Under the pieces are notes generated by a model. It did no database searches and was not told where the DNA came from. It was given only the letters and a program-made list of their open reading frames with translations. The position numbers were made by a program, and so were the translations under genes. From Saccharibacillus sp. O23 (GTDB lineage Bacteria > Bacillota > Bacilli > Paenibacillales > Paenibacillaceae): a DNA stretch of 61,379 nucleotides. The stretch is taken from positions 1 through 61,379 of the forward strand of contig NZ_NJDE01000028.1 of the NCBI RefSeq assembly GCF_002205895.1, written 5' to 3'. Below, piece after piece: positions 54,071-61,291 of the stretch (its first letter is position 1; every line of letters begins with the position of its first letter).

Positions 54071-54343
54071 ATGAAGATCAACGAAACGAACAGAGTGGCT
54101 GCCCTTAACCCTTACCAACGTACCAGCGAGAACCAACGTACCGAAGAAACCAAGAAGTCGGCCCGCAAAGATGAAGTCACGATTTCACCGGAGGCGATGG
54201 AGATGCTGCAAGCAGCGAAGAAACCGGCCGAAAGCGAGCGTGCTGCCCGCATTCAAGAATTGAAGCAGCAGGTATCGGCAGGCACTTACTCGGTAGACGC
54301 AAATAAAATTGCCGAAAAACTCTTACCTTTTCTTGCGGAATAA
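54071..54343 (+). CDS. flgM: Anti-sigma-D factor FlgM
   Basis: FlgM binds and holds back the flagellar sigma factor until the hook is complete. The 90-residue protein is small and mostly disordered, with the family N-terminus MKINETNRVAALNPYQ and the sigma-binding C-terminal region ERAARIQELKQQVSAGTYSV followed by DANKIAEKLLPFL. The ATG at 54071 follows AGGAGG at 12 bases. The preceding sigma-D promoter makes flgM autoregulated. Confidence 0.93.
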   Translation: MKINETNRVAALNPYQRTSENQRTEETKKSARKDEVTISPEAMEMLQAAKKPAESERAARIQELKQQVSAGTYSVDANKIAEKLLPFLAE

Positions 54344-54368
54344 CCGATAAAGGTTATAACGGAATGGG

Positions 54369-54422
54369 GGACTTTTTCAAAAGCCCGGCAGGTCCGGCGT
54401 TTTTGAGAAAGTCCTCTTTTTA
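54369..54422 (+). terminator. Terminator-like hairpin between flgM and flgN
   Basis: GGACTTTTTCAAAA (54369-54382) pairs with TTTTGAGAAAGTCC (54401-54414) with one G-T pair, followed by CTCTTTTT. Since later genes have no clear promoter, it probably attenuates rather than fully stops transcription. Confidence 0.65.
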
Positions 54423-54450
54423 AAATATTCGGAAAGAAAGGTGAAGGATC

Positions 54451-54951
54451 TTGTCACTCAAGCAGTTGGTCGGACAGCTGGAACAGCTGAACCTTTCCCA
54501 TATTGAAATGATCGAAATCGCGGAGACGAAAAAAGAAGCGGTCATCAAAAACGACATCGACACATTTATCGCAACCATGAATCGGGAGTCGAAGCTGCTC
54601 AAGCGGATTCAGGGAGAAGACGATCTGCGCGCCGAATTGGCTTATGCTTTTATGCAAGAGCGCGGAATCAAATCCCGGTTAAAGCTGACGATCGCCGAAA
54701 TTTCGCGTCTTGTTTTCGATCCGGACGAGAAACGGGAACTGCTCGACGTGCATGCTCGCCTTTCGGAAACGCTGCATCGTCTTAAAGCGATCAACGAGAC
54801 GAACAAACAGTTGATCGAACAGGCGCTGTCGTTCATCGACTTGTCGATGGAACTCATGGCGCATCGGCCGGACCAGGAAGTCACCTATCAGCACCCCGGC
54901 GCGAAATCTTACGGCTACGGCCAATCGGGCATGTTTAACCGGCGCGGTTAA
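54451..54951 (+). CDS. flgN: Flagellar export chaperone FlgN
   Basis: FlgN is the cytoplasmic chaperone for the hook-filament junction proteins FlgK and FlgL. The 166-residue protein is predicted to be all helical with heptad-like spacing. Its N-terminal half has LVGQLEQLNLSHIEMIEIAE, and the C-terminal tail is Gly/Tyr-rich and probably flexible. The TTG at 54451 has a weak GAAGGA site. FlgN sequences vary widely, so the call leans on the position directly before flgK. Confidence 0.85.
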   Translation: MSLKQLVGQLEQLNLSHIEMIEIAETKKEAVIKNDIDTFIATMNRESKLLKRIQGEDDLRAELAYAFMQERGIKSRLKLTIAEISRLVFDPDEKRELLDVHARLSETLHRLKAINETNKQLIEQALSFIDLSMELMAHRPDQEVTYQHPGAKSYGYGQSGMFNRRG

Positions 54952-54972
54952 CCCAGTAAAAGGAGAGAACTT

Positions 54973-56565
54973 ATGACATCGACATTCCATTCTCTGGAAA
55001 CGGCTAAACGAAGCCTGTACACCCAGTCGACGGCGCTCAGCACGACGGGGCATAATATCGCAAACGCCAACACGGCCGGGTATTCGCGTCAGGTTGTCAA
55101 AATGCAGGCGACGAGCGCGTTCGAGGTTCCGGGCCTTCGCAACTGGACGAACGCCGGCCAGCTCGGCAGCGGCGTAGAAGTCACTTCCATTTCCCGCGTA
55201 CGGGATTCTTATCTCGACGATCAGTTCCGGGGCGAGAATTCCGGTCTCGGCGGCTGGACGGTTCGTCAAGAGACGCTGAGCAAGCTGGAAGCGATCGTGA
55301 ACGAACCTTCGGACACCGGCCTCAGCGCGGTCATGAACAATTTCTGGTCGGCTTGGTCCGATTTCAGCAAAGACCCTCAAGACATCACGAACCGCAAGAT
55401 CATCAAAGAAACGACGCTGGCGATGACCGACTCGCTCAATCAGACGGCCAAACAGCTCGATGCCATGACGACCGATATTACGGCGAACATCAACTTGAAA
55501 GCGACGGAGATCAACTCCCTGCTGCAAACGGTGGCGGATCTGAACGTAGGCATCAAGAAAGTCGAAGACATGGGCAATAACGCCAACGATTTGAGCGACC
55601 AACGCGATCTGGCGATGGATCAGCTCTCGAAGATCGCGAACGTTACCGTGACGAAGCTGGATACGGGCTATCAGGTAACGCTCGGCGGCAACGTGGCGGT
55701 AGCGGGGGCGGCGGTCACGCCGGTAACGGAAGCCAGCTTGAAAGCCGCTTACGACGGCGGCGCGCTGAACAAAGGCGAAGTGTACGGCATGTTCGTCTCG
55801 CGCGACGATTACGTCGTCGATTACCGCAACCAGCTCAACACGCTCGCGAACACGATGGCGAACGGCCAGTTCGAAGTCACGCTTCCGGCAGGCAGCGTCA
55901 TCCCGGACGGCACGACGCTGAACGTGGTTAACCCGGACGGCACGACGACGGCCAACGTGTATTCGAACGCGGCGAACAATCGGACGTTGGGCAGCGATCT
56001 CAAAGTCAAAGTCGACGGCATCAACGGCCTGATGAAAATCGGCTACACGATCGACGGCTCGACGCCTTCGGCCGGCGTGGACTTGTTTACGGCCGGCGGA
56101 AGCGGCGGCGCGATCACGGCCGGCAATATCACTTTGAATCCGCAGATTCAGAGCAACCCGAACCTGATCGCGTCTTCTTTCCGGGTGACGAATCCGGGCG
56201 CGACCAGCGAATCGGTCGTCAAAGGCAACGCCGGCCTGGCCTTGATCATGGCGGATATGAAAAGCACCCGTTTCGACTTCGGCAGCGCGGCTTCGACTCC
56301 GGTGACGATCGACGACTACTTCAGCTCGATTACCGGGCAGCTCGGCGTTCAGTCGAAGGAAGCCTCCAGACAGGCGCAGAACTCTAGCGATCTGTCTTCG
56401 CAGGTGGAGTCGCTGCGCCAATCGACCAGCGGCGTATCGTTGGACGAAGAGATGACGAATCTGGTCAAATTCCAACAGGCTTACAACGCCAGCGCCCGCT
56501 TCATGACGACGTTTGACGAAATGCTCGAGAAATTAATCAACGGCACCGGCACGGTCGGCCGCTAA
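54973..56565 (+). CDS. flgK: Flagellar hook-associated protein 1 FlgK
   Basis: FlgK is the first junction protein between hook and filament, exported by the flagellar type III system. The 530-residue protein has the N-terminal rod-type motif ALSTTGHNIANANTAGYSRQ at about residues 19-38 and the C-terminal QSTSGVSLDEEMTNLVKFQQ helix typical of FlgK. The ATG at 54973 follows AAAGGAGAG. It is followed 21 bases later by flgL. Confidence 0.96.
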   Translation: MTSTFHSLETAKRSLYTQSTALSTTGHNIANANTAGYSRQVVKMQATSAFEVPGLRNWTNAGQLGSGVEVTSISRVRDSYLDDQFRGENSGLGGWTVRQETLSKLEAIVNEPSDTGLSAVMNNFWSAWSDFSKDPQDITNRKIIKETTLAMTDSLNQTAKQLDAMTTDITANINLKATEINSLLQTVADLNVGIKKVEDMGNNANDLSDQRDLAMDQLSKIANVTVTKLDTGYQVTLGGNVAVAGAAVTPVTEASLKAAYDGGALNKGEVYGMFVSRDDYVVDYRNQLNTLANTMANGQFEVTLPAGSVIPDGTTLNVVNPDGTTTANVYSNAANNRTLGSDLKVKVDGINGLMKIGYTIDGSTPSAGVDLFTAGGSGGAITAGNITLNPQIQSNPNLIASSFRVTNPGATSESVVKGNAGLALIMADMKSTRFDFGSAASTPVTIDDYFSSITGQLGVQSKEASRQAQNSSDLSSQVESLRQSTSGVSLDEEMTNLVKFQQAYNASARFMTTFDEMLEKLINGTGTVGR

Positions 56566-56586
56566 TCTTAGGGGAGGAATAATCAG

Positions 56587-57492
56587 ATGACCATCCGGAT
56601 GACGTCCAATATGATGAGCTCCACGCTCCTCGGCAGCTTGAACCGCAACCTGTACAATATGGATAAATTGGAGGGCCAGATTTCTTCGGGCCGCAAGATC
56701 AACAAACCTTCCGACGATCCCGTCGGCGTGACTTACGCGCTGCGTTACCGTTCCCAGCTTGCCGGCAACGAGCAGTTCCAACGCGCGACGGACTCGGCGC
56801 AGAGCTGGCTCGACGAGACCGACAGCCAAATGGGAAGCGCGGGCGACGTAATGACGCGGTTGAAAGAGTTGATGGTGCAGAGCAGCAGCGGTACCTATTC
56901 GACTTCCGATATGCAATCGGCAGCACTTGAAGTAGAGCAGCTCAAAAAGCAGCTTGTCGATATCGGAAACAGCAAATTCGGCGGCAAGTTCATTTTTAAC
57001 GGGGAAAACTATGGTTCGATTCCTTATCCGACCGATGCCAGTACGAATTATTCTCAGGTTTCTACAGACGATTCTTCGGTTAAATACGTAATCGGGGAAA
57101 ATATTCAGTTTCAGATTAATACAACCGGGAACGACTTTTTCGGCAAAGTCGGAGAAAGCGATAATGTATTCGGTTTGATGGACAATGTTATCGCGGCCAT
57201 GAAGTCGGGCGATTCGGCTGCCATCTCGTCGGAAATGGCCGGCGTGGAGCTTCGCACCAACAAGATGCTTGCCGCTCGTTCGGAAGTGGGCGCCCGTACA
57301 AACCGGGTCGAATTGGTCAACAGCCGTCTTAAAGACCAAGAGACCAATACGACGACTTTATTATCCAAAACGGAAGACCTCGACGTTGCGGCAGCTCTGA
57401 TCAAAGCCACCAGCGCTCAAACCGTTTACCAAGCGGCGTTGAAATCTTCTGCGAATATCATGAGCAGTTCTTTGGTTGATTTCATGCGTTAA
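56587..57492 (+). CDS. flgL: Flagellar hook-associated protein 3 FlgL
   Basis: FlgL is the second junction protein and is related to flagellin. The 301-residue protein has the N-terminal flagellin-type coiled coil (NLYNMDKLEGQISSGRKINK near residues 20-39, then PSDDPVGVTYAL) and the C-terminal counterpart (TLLSKTEDLDVAAALIKATS). The ATG at 56587 follows GGGGAGG. After it comes a terminator-like hairpin and then fliW; the yviE gene found there in B. subtilis is missing. Confidence 0.95.
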   Translation: MTIRMTSNMMSSTLLGSLNRNLYNMDKLEGQISSGRKINKPSDDPVGVTYALRYRSQLAGNEQFQRATDSAQSWLDETDSQMGSAGDVMTRLKELMVQSSSGTYSTSDMQSAALEVEQLKKQLVDIGNSKFGGKFIFNGENYGSIPYPTDASTNYSQVSTDDSSVKYVIGENIQFQINTTGNDFFGKVGESDNVFGLMDNVIAAMKSGDSAAISSEMAGVELRTNKMLAARSEVGARTNRVELVNSRLKDQETNTTTLLSKTEDLDVAAALIKATSAQTVYQAALKSSANIMSSSLVDFMR

Positions 57493-57535
57493 TTCGAAGG
57501 AATATTGAAATTCAAGAATCAAAAGGATAATCTGA

Positions 57536-57565
57536 GGCTATGGACAGCAGTCCGTGGCCTTTTTT
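57536..57565 (+). terminator. Terminator-like hairpin between flgL and fliW
   Basis: GGCTATGGAC (57536-57545) pairs with GTCCGTGGCC (57550-57559) around AGCA, followed by six T. With no clear promoter after it, read-through into fliW is likely. Confidence 0.7.
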
Positions 57566-57586
57566 AAATTCCGAAGGAGGATCTTT

Positions 57587-58033
57587 ATGGTACAAATTCA
57601 AACTGTGCATTTGGGTGAACTGACCGTTAGCCAAGAAGATATCATTACGTTTCCGAAAGGTATTCCGGGTTTCGAAGAAGTCACGGAGTACATTTTATGC
57701 GACGTAGACGAGACGTACAGTTATCTGCAGGCGGTTAATCAAGCCGAGTTAGCTTTTATCGTGACGGATCCTTTTTTGCACTTTCAAGACTACGAATTCG
57801 AACTGTCCGAGGAATTGATTAAAGATCTTCAGTTGTCGGAAGAAAAAGGGATTGCGGTGCGCTGTATCGTTACATGGAATAGCGATCCTTCGCGTACCAC
57901 CGCCAATCTGCTGGCTCCGATCATTTTTAATATTTCCGATCGCATTGCTCGTCAGATCGTTTTGCAGAATACTTTCTACCAAACCAAACAAAAGTTGAAC
58001 GCTACCTCTGCTCAAGAAGGCGGTGAATCCTGA
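57587..58033 (+). CDS. fliW: Flagellar assembly factor FliW
   Basis: FliW is the partner-switching protein: it is held by cytoplasmic flagellin and, when released, binds CsrA and lifts its block on hag translation. The 148-residue protein has the family core FPKGIPGFEEVTEYIL and VTDPFLHFQDYEFELSE, and PSRTTANLLAPIIFN in the C-terminal half. The ATG at 57587 follows AAGGAGG. The stop overlaps the csrA start (TGATG), so FliW and CsrA are made together. Confidence 0.96.
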   Translation: MVQIQTVHLGELTVSQEDIITFPKGIPGFEEVTEYILCDVDETYSYLQAVNQAELAFIVTDPFLHFQDYEFELSEELIKDLQLSEEKGIAVRCIVTWNSDPSRTTANLLAPIIFNISDRIARQIVLQNTFYQTKQKLNATSAQEGGES

Positions 58034-58257
58034 TGCTGGTACTCTCCAGAAAAAAAGGCGAATCGATCGTGATCGGCGACAATATCGAATTGACCGTTCT
58101 TTCCGTGGAAGGCGATACGATCAAATTAGGGATTAAAGCCCCCAAAGAAATCGATATCATGCGCAAAGAGATTTTGGTCTCTGTACAAGAAAACAACCAG
58201 GATGCTGTGGTCGATCCGAAACTTATCATGCAAATGGTAAAAAAATCGGCGCAATAA
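58033..58257 (+). CDS. csrA: Translational regulator CsrA
   Basis: CsrA is a small RNA-binding dimer that blocks translation by binding GGA motifs near ribosome sites. The 74-residue protein starts MLVLSRKKGESIVIGDNIEL and has the RNA-binding strand KAPKEIDIMRKEI. The ATG at 58033 overlaps the fliW stop. In B. subtilis its known target is the hag leader. The flagellin leaders downstream have matching GGA sites. Confidence 0.97.
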   Translation: MLVLSRKKGESIVIGDNIELTVLSVEGDTIKLGIKAPKEIDIMRKEILVSVQENNQDAVVDPKLIMQMVKKSAQ

Positions 58258-58283
58258 AATAGAAGAAAACGTTAAAAAACCTA

Positions 58284-58310
58284 TAAAGTCTTCTCTGAAA
58301 CCGACGATAT
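58284..58310 (+). promoter_or_regulatory. Sigma-D promoter of flagellin gene 1
   Basis: TAAA (58284-58287), 15 bases, GACGATAT (58303-58310). It continues into the palindrome GATATATATATC (58306-58317), followed by AGGGCAG, as at the flhO and fourth flagellin promoters. Confidence 0.85.
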
Positions 58311-58366
58311 ATATATCAGGGCAGGGAAGTCGAAACCGACAACGACAAACATCTCTCCCGACCTAA

Positions 58367-58401
58367 CCACACGGACGTGGGAATCAACCAATTCAGGGAG
58401 G
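58367..58401 (+). promoter_or_regulatory. CsrA-type sites in the hag1 leader
   Basis: Site 1 is a hairpin CCAC-ACGGAC-GTGG (58367-58380) that presents GGA in its loop. Site 2 is TTCAGGGAGG (58392-58401), which is also the ribosome site. The layout equals the two CsrA sites known in B. subtilis hag. Confidence 0.8.
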
Positions 58402-58410
58402 AAACAAATC

Positions 58411-59178
58411 ATGATTATCAACCACAACTTGCAAGCCGTCAACACGCACCGCAACATGGGACTGAACAGTGCCGCAGCCAGCAAAAACATGGAAAAACTG
58501 TCTTCGGGTCTGCGGATCAACCGCGCGGCCGACGACGCGGCGGGCCTGTCGATTTCCGAAAAAATGCGCGGACAAATCCGCGGTCTGGAACAAGCGCAGC
58601 GCAACGTGCAGGACGGCATCTCGTTCGCGCAAACGGCTGAAGGCGCGATGAACGAAGTCAGCTCGATGCTCGGCCGCATGAAAGAACTGAACGTACAGAA
58701 AGAAAACGGAACGTACAGCACGGGCGATAAAGATAACATCAATGCGGAACTGAATGCTCTGGGCTCGCAAATCGACGCGATCATGACGAACACGAAGTTC
58801 AACAACATCGCGATCACTTCCGACGTGAAGATTCAAGCCGACGACAACAGCTTCCAAATCACGATCAAAGGCGTGCAAAACAGCGGCTTCACCGGTCTGG
58901 GGTCGGGCTCGAAGCTGTCGAAGATCAGCGACGCGATCGAGAAGGTGGCAACGCAGCGTTCGAACCTCGGTGCGGTACAGAACCGTCTGGAGTACACGTC
59001 GAACAACTTGGGAACGACAGTGGAAAACCTGACGGCATCCGAGTCGCGTATCCGCGATACCGACATGGCGAAAGAAATGGTCGCACTGTCGAAAAACAAC
59101 ATCTTGCTGCAAGCTTCGCAATCGATGCTGGCACAAGCGAACCAATCGCCGCAAGGCGTTCTGTCCCTGCTCCGTTAA
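58411..59178 (+). CDS. hag: Flagellin 1
   Basis: The filament subunit, 255 residues. It consists of the conserved D0/D1 domains only, with no D2/D3 outer domain. The N-terminal part begins MIINHNLQAVNTHRNMGLNS, with KLSSGLRINRAADDAAGLSI near residues 30-49; the C-terminal part ends QANQSPQGVLSLLR. A short central region (about 96-172) varies between copies. Flagellin 1 and 2 are close there; flagellin 3 differs more. It has its own sigma-D promoter, CsrA sites and terminator. Confidence 0.98.
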   Translation: MIINHNLQAVNTHRNMGLNSAAASKNMEKLSSGLRINRAADDAAGLSISEKMRGQIRGLEQAQRNVQDGISFAQTAEGAMNEVSSMLGRMKELNVQKENGTYSTGDKDNINAELNALGSQIDAIMTNTKFNNIAITSDVKIQADDNSFQITIKGVQNSGFTGLGSGSKLSKISDAIEKVATQRSNLGAVQNRLEYTSNNLGTTVENLTASESRIRDTDMAKEMVALSKNNILLQASQSMLAQANQSPQGVLSLLR

Positions 59179-59197
59179 GATTCAACTTTTCGTCGAA

Positions 59198-59224
59198 GGC
59201 CTGCTGCCTAGCAGGTCTTTTTTT
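59198..59224 (+). terminator. Intrinsic terminator of flagellin 1
   Basis: GGCCTGCT pairs with AGCAGGTC around GCCT (one G-T pair), followed by seven T. Confidence 0.9.
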
Positions 59225-59250
59225 ATTTTGTTTTTTTTGTAAGTTGCTCT

Positions 59251-59277
59251 TCAAAATCCCGGCTGCACCGTCGATAA
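59251..59277 (+). promoter_or_regulatory. Sigma-D promoter of flagellin gene 2
   Basis: TCAA (59251-59254), 15 bases, GTCGATAA (59270-59277), followed by ATTAAGTAGGAAG, which is shared with the flagellin 3 promoter but not with flagellin 1. Confidence 0.7.
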
Positions 59278-59331
59278 ATTAAGTAGGAAGAAAAGCTTCG
59301 GGAATAAAGAAAAGAGCTTGGACTCCAAACA

Positions 59332-59366
59332 CCACACGGATGTGGGAATCAACCAATTCAGGGAGG
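59332..59366 (+). promoter_or_regulatory. CsrA-type sites in the hag2 leader
   Basis: Hairpin CCAC-ACGGAT-GTGG (59332-59345) with GGA in the loop, and TTCAGGGAGG as ribosome site ending at 59366. Confidence 0.78.
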
Positions 59367-59376
59367 AAACAAAACA

Positions 59377-60144
59377 ATGATTATCAACCACAACTTGCAA
59401 GCCGTCAACACGCACCGCAACATGGGACTGAACAGTGCCGCAGCCAGCAAAAACATGGAAAAACTGTCTTCGGGTCTGCGGATCAACCGCGCGGCCGACG
59501 ACGCGGCGGGCCTGTCGATCTCCGAAAAAATGCGTGGACAAATCCGCGGTCTGGAACAAGCGCAGCGCAACGTGCAGGACGGCATCTCGTTCGCGCAAAC
59601 GGCTGAAGGCGCGATGAACGAAGTCAGCTCGATGCTCGGCCGCATGAAAGAACTGAACGTACAGAAAGAAAACGGAACGTACAGCACGGGCGATACAGAT
59701 AACATCAATGCGGAACTGAAAGCTTTGGGTTCGCAGATCGACAGCATCATGACGAACACGAAATTCAACAACATTGCCATCACTTCCGACGTGAAGATTC
59801 AAGCCGACGACAGCAGCTTCCAAATCACCATCAACGGTGTGGATAACAGCGGCTTCACCGGTCTGGGGTCGGGCTCGAAGCTGTCGAAGATCAGCGACGC
59901 GATCGAGAAAGTGGCAACGCAGCGTTCGAACCTCGGTGCGGTACAGAACCGTCTGGAATACACGTCGAACAACTTGGGAACGACAGTGGAAAACCTGACG
60001 GCATCCGAGTCGCGTATCCGCGATACCGACATGGCGAAAGAAATGGTCGCACTGTCGAAAAACAACATCTTGCTGCAAGCTTCGCAATCGATGTTGGCAC
60101 AAGCGAACCAATCGCCGCAAGGCGTTCTGTCCCTGCTCCGTTAA
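59377..60144 (+). CDS. Flagellin 2
   Basis: A 255-residue flagellin. Its N-terminal part (about 95 residues) and C-terminal part (about 80) are identical to flagellin 1 and 3 at the protein level, with almost identical DNA. Differences from flagellin 1 lie in the middle, for example DTDNINAELKALGSQIDS against DKDNINAELNALGSQIDA. Both copies keep the D0/D1 pattern, so all three should be able to join the same filament. It has its own promoter, CsrA sites and terminator, so dosage and mix can be set separately. Confidence 0.97.
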   Translation: MIINHNLQAVNTHRNMGLNSAAASKNMEKLSSGLRINRAADDAAGLSISEKMRGQIRGLEQAQRNVQDGISFAQTAEGAMNEVSSMLGRMKELNVQKENGTYSTGDTDNINAELKALGSQIDSIMTNTKFNNIAITSDVKIQADDSSFQITINGVDNSGFTGLGSGSKLSKISDAIEKVATQRSNLGAVQNRLEYTSNNLGTTVENLTASESRIRDTDMAKEMVALSKNNILLQASQSMLAQANQSPQGVLSLLR

Positions 60145-60163
60145 GATTCAACCTTTCGTCAAA

Positions 60164-60189
60164 GGCCTGCCGCTCGGCAGGCTTTTTTT
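60164..60189 (+). terminator. Intrinsic terminator of flagellin 2
   Basis: GCCTGCC pairs perfectly with GGCAGGC around GCTC, followed by seven T. Confidence 0.9.
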
Positions 60190-60213
60190 CGCTTTTTAAC
60201 TTCCTTTTGCTAT

Positions 60214-60240
60214 TCATATTTGCAGATAGAAAGTCGATAA
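60214..60240 (+). promoter_or_regulatory. Sigma-D promoter of flagellin gene 3
   Basis: TCAT (60214-60217), 15 bases, GTCGATAA (60233-60240), followed by ATTAAGTAGGAAG as for flagellin 2. Confidence 0.65.
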
Positions 60241-60293
60241 ATTAAGTAGGAAGAAGAGCTTGGTCGTTATACGGACAGCTTAGACTCCGAACA

Positions 60294-60328
60294 CCACACG
60301 GACGTGGGAATCAACCAATTCAGGGAGG
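60294..60328 (+). promoter_or_regulatory. CsrA-type sites in the hag3 leader
   Basis: Hairpin CCAC-ACGGAC-GTGG (60294-60307), and TTCAGGGAGG ending at 60328 as ribosome site. Confidence 0.78.
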
Positions 60329-60338
60329 AAATAAAACA

Positions 60339-61106
60339 ATGATTATCAACCACAACTTGCAAGCCGTCAACACGCACCGCAACATGGGACTGAACAGTGC
60401 CGCAGCCAGCAAAAACATGGAAAAACTGTCTTCGGGTCTGCGGATCAACCGCGCGGCCGACGACGCGGCGGGCCTGTCGATCTCCGAAAAAATGCGCGGA
60501 CAAATCCGCGGTCTGGAACAAGCGCAGCGCAACGTGCAGGACGGCATCTCGTTCGCGCAAACGGCTGAAGGCGCGATGAACGAAGTCAGCTCGATGCTCG
60601 GCCGCATGAAAGAACTGAACGTTCAAAAGTCGAACGGAACGTACAGCACAAGCGATACCTCGAACATCAACTCCGAGTTGAAGGCGTTGGGTTCGCAGAT
60701 CGACAGCATCATGACCAATACGACATTCAACGGTATCAAGATTACTTCGAGCGTTGCTATTCAAGCCGACGATTCTACTTTCCAAATCACAATCAGCGGC
60801 GTATCCAGAACAGGCTTCAGCAACTTGAGCGCCGGCACTTCGTTGTCGAAGATCAGCGACGCGATCGAGAAGGTGGCAACGCAGCGTTCGAACCTCGGTG
60901 CGGTACAGAACCGTCTGGAGTACACGTCGAACAACTTGGGAACGACAGTGGAAAACCTGACGGCATCCGAGTCGCGTATCCGCGATACCGACATGGCGAA
61001 AGAAATGGTCGCACTGTCGAAAAACAACATCTTGCTGCAAGCTTCGCAATCGATGCTGGCACAAGCGAACCAATCGCCGCAAGGCGTTCTGTCCCTGCTC
61101 CGTTAA
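60339..61106 (+). CDS. Flagellin 3
   Basis: A 255-residue flagellin whose ends match copies 1 and 2, while residues about 96-172 differ clearly (SNGTYSTSDTSNINSELKAL, then TTFNGIKITSSVAIQADDST and GVSRTGFSNLSAGTSLSKIS). The sharp borders between identical ends and a changed centre suggest gene conversion or recombination. The longest stretches of identity are in the D0 and D1 helices that pack the filament core. It has its own promoter, CsrA sites and terminator. Confidence 0.97.
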   Translation: MIINHNLQAVNTHRNMGLNSAAASKNMEKLSSGLRINRAADDAAGLSISEKMRGQIRGLEQAQRNVQDGISFAQTAEGAMNEVSSMLGRMKELNVQKSNGTYSTSDTSNINSELKALGSQIDSIMTNTTFNGIKITSSVAIQADDSTFQITISGVSRTGFSNLSAGTSLSKISDAIEKVATQRSNLGAVQNRLEYTSNNLGTTVENLTASESRIRDTDMAKEMVALSKNNILLQASQSMLAQANQSPQGVLSLLR

Positions 61107-61125
61107 GATTCAACTTTTCGTCAAA

Positions 61126-61150
61126 GGCCTGCTGCCTAGCAGGTCTTTTT
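61126..61150 (+). terminator. Intrinsic terminator of flagellin 3
   Basis: GGCCTGCT pairs with AGCAGGTC around GCCT, followed by five T. Confidence 0.88.
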
Positions 61151-61189
61151 CATTTTCAAAAGTTCTAGCTAGAATTTGCTGATTTACTC

Positions 61190-61282
61190 TTCAAAAAGAC
61201 AAGATGCTGACGATATATATATCAAGGCAGTCACATGCCGCAACTCACCACACGGACGTGGGAATCAACCAATTCAGGGAGG
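61190..61282 (+). promoter_or_regulatory. Promoter and CsrA-type leader of a fourth flagellin copy
   Basis: A -10 element GACGATAT (61209-61216) runs into the palindrome GATATATATATC (61212-61223), as at flagellin 1; the -35 region (TTCA, 61190-61193) is weaker. The leader keeps the CCAC-ACGGAC-GTGG hairpin (61248-61261) and TTCAGGGAGG ending at 61282. Upstream control of a fourth flagellin is thus complete. Confidence 0.75.
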
Positions 61283-61291
61283 AAACAAATC

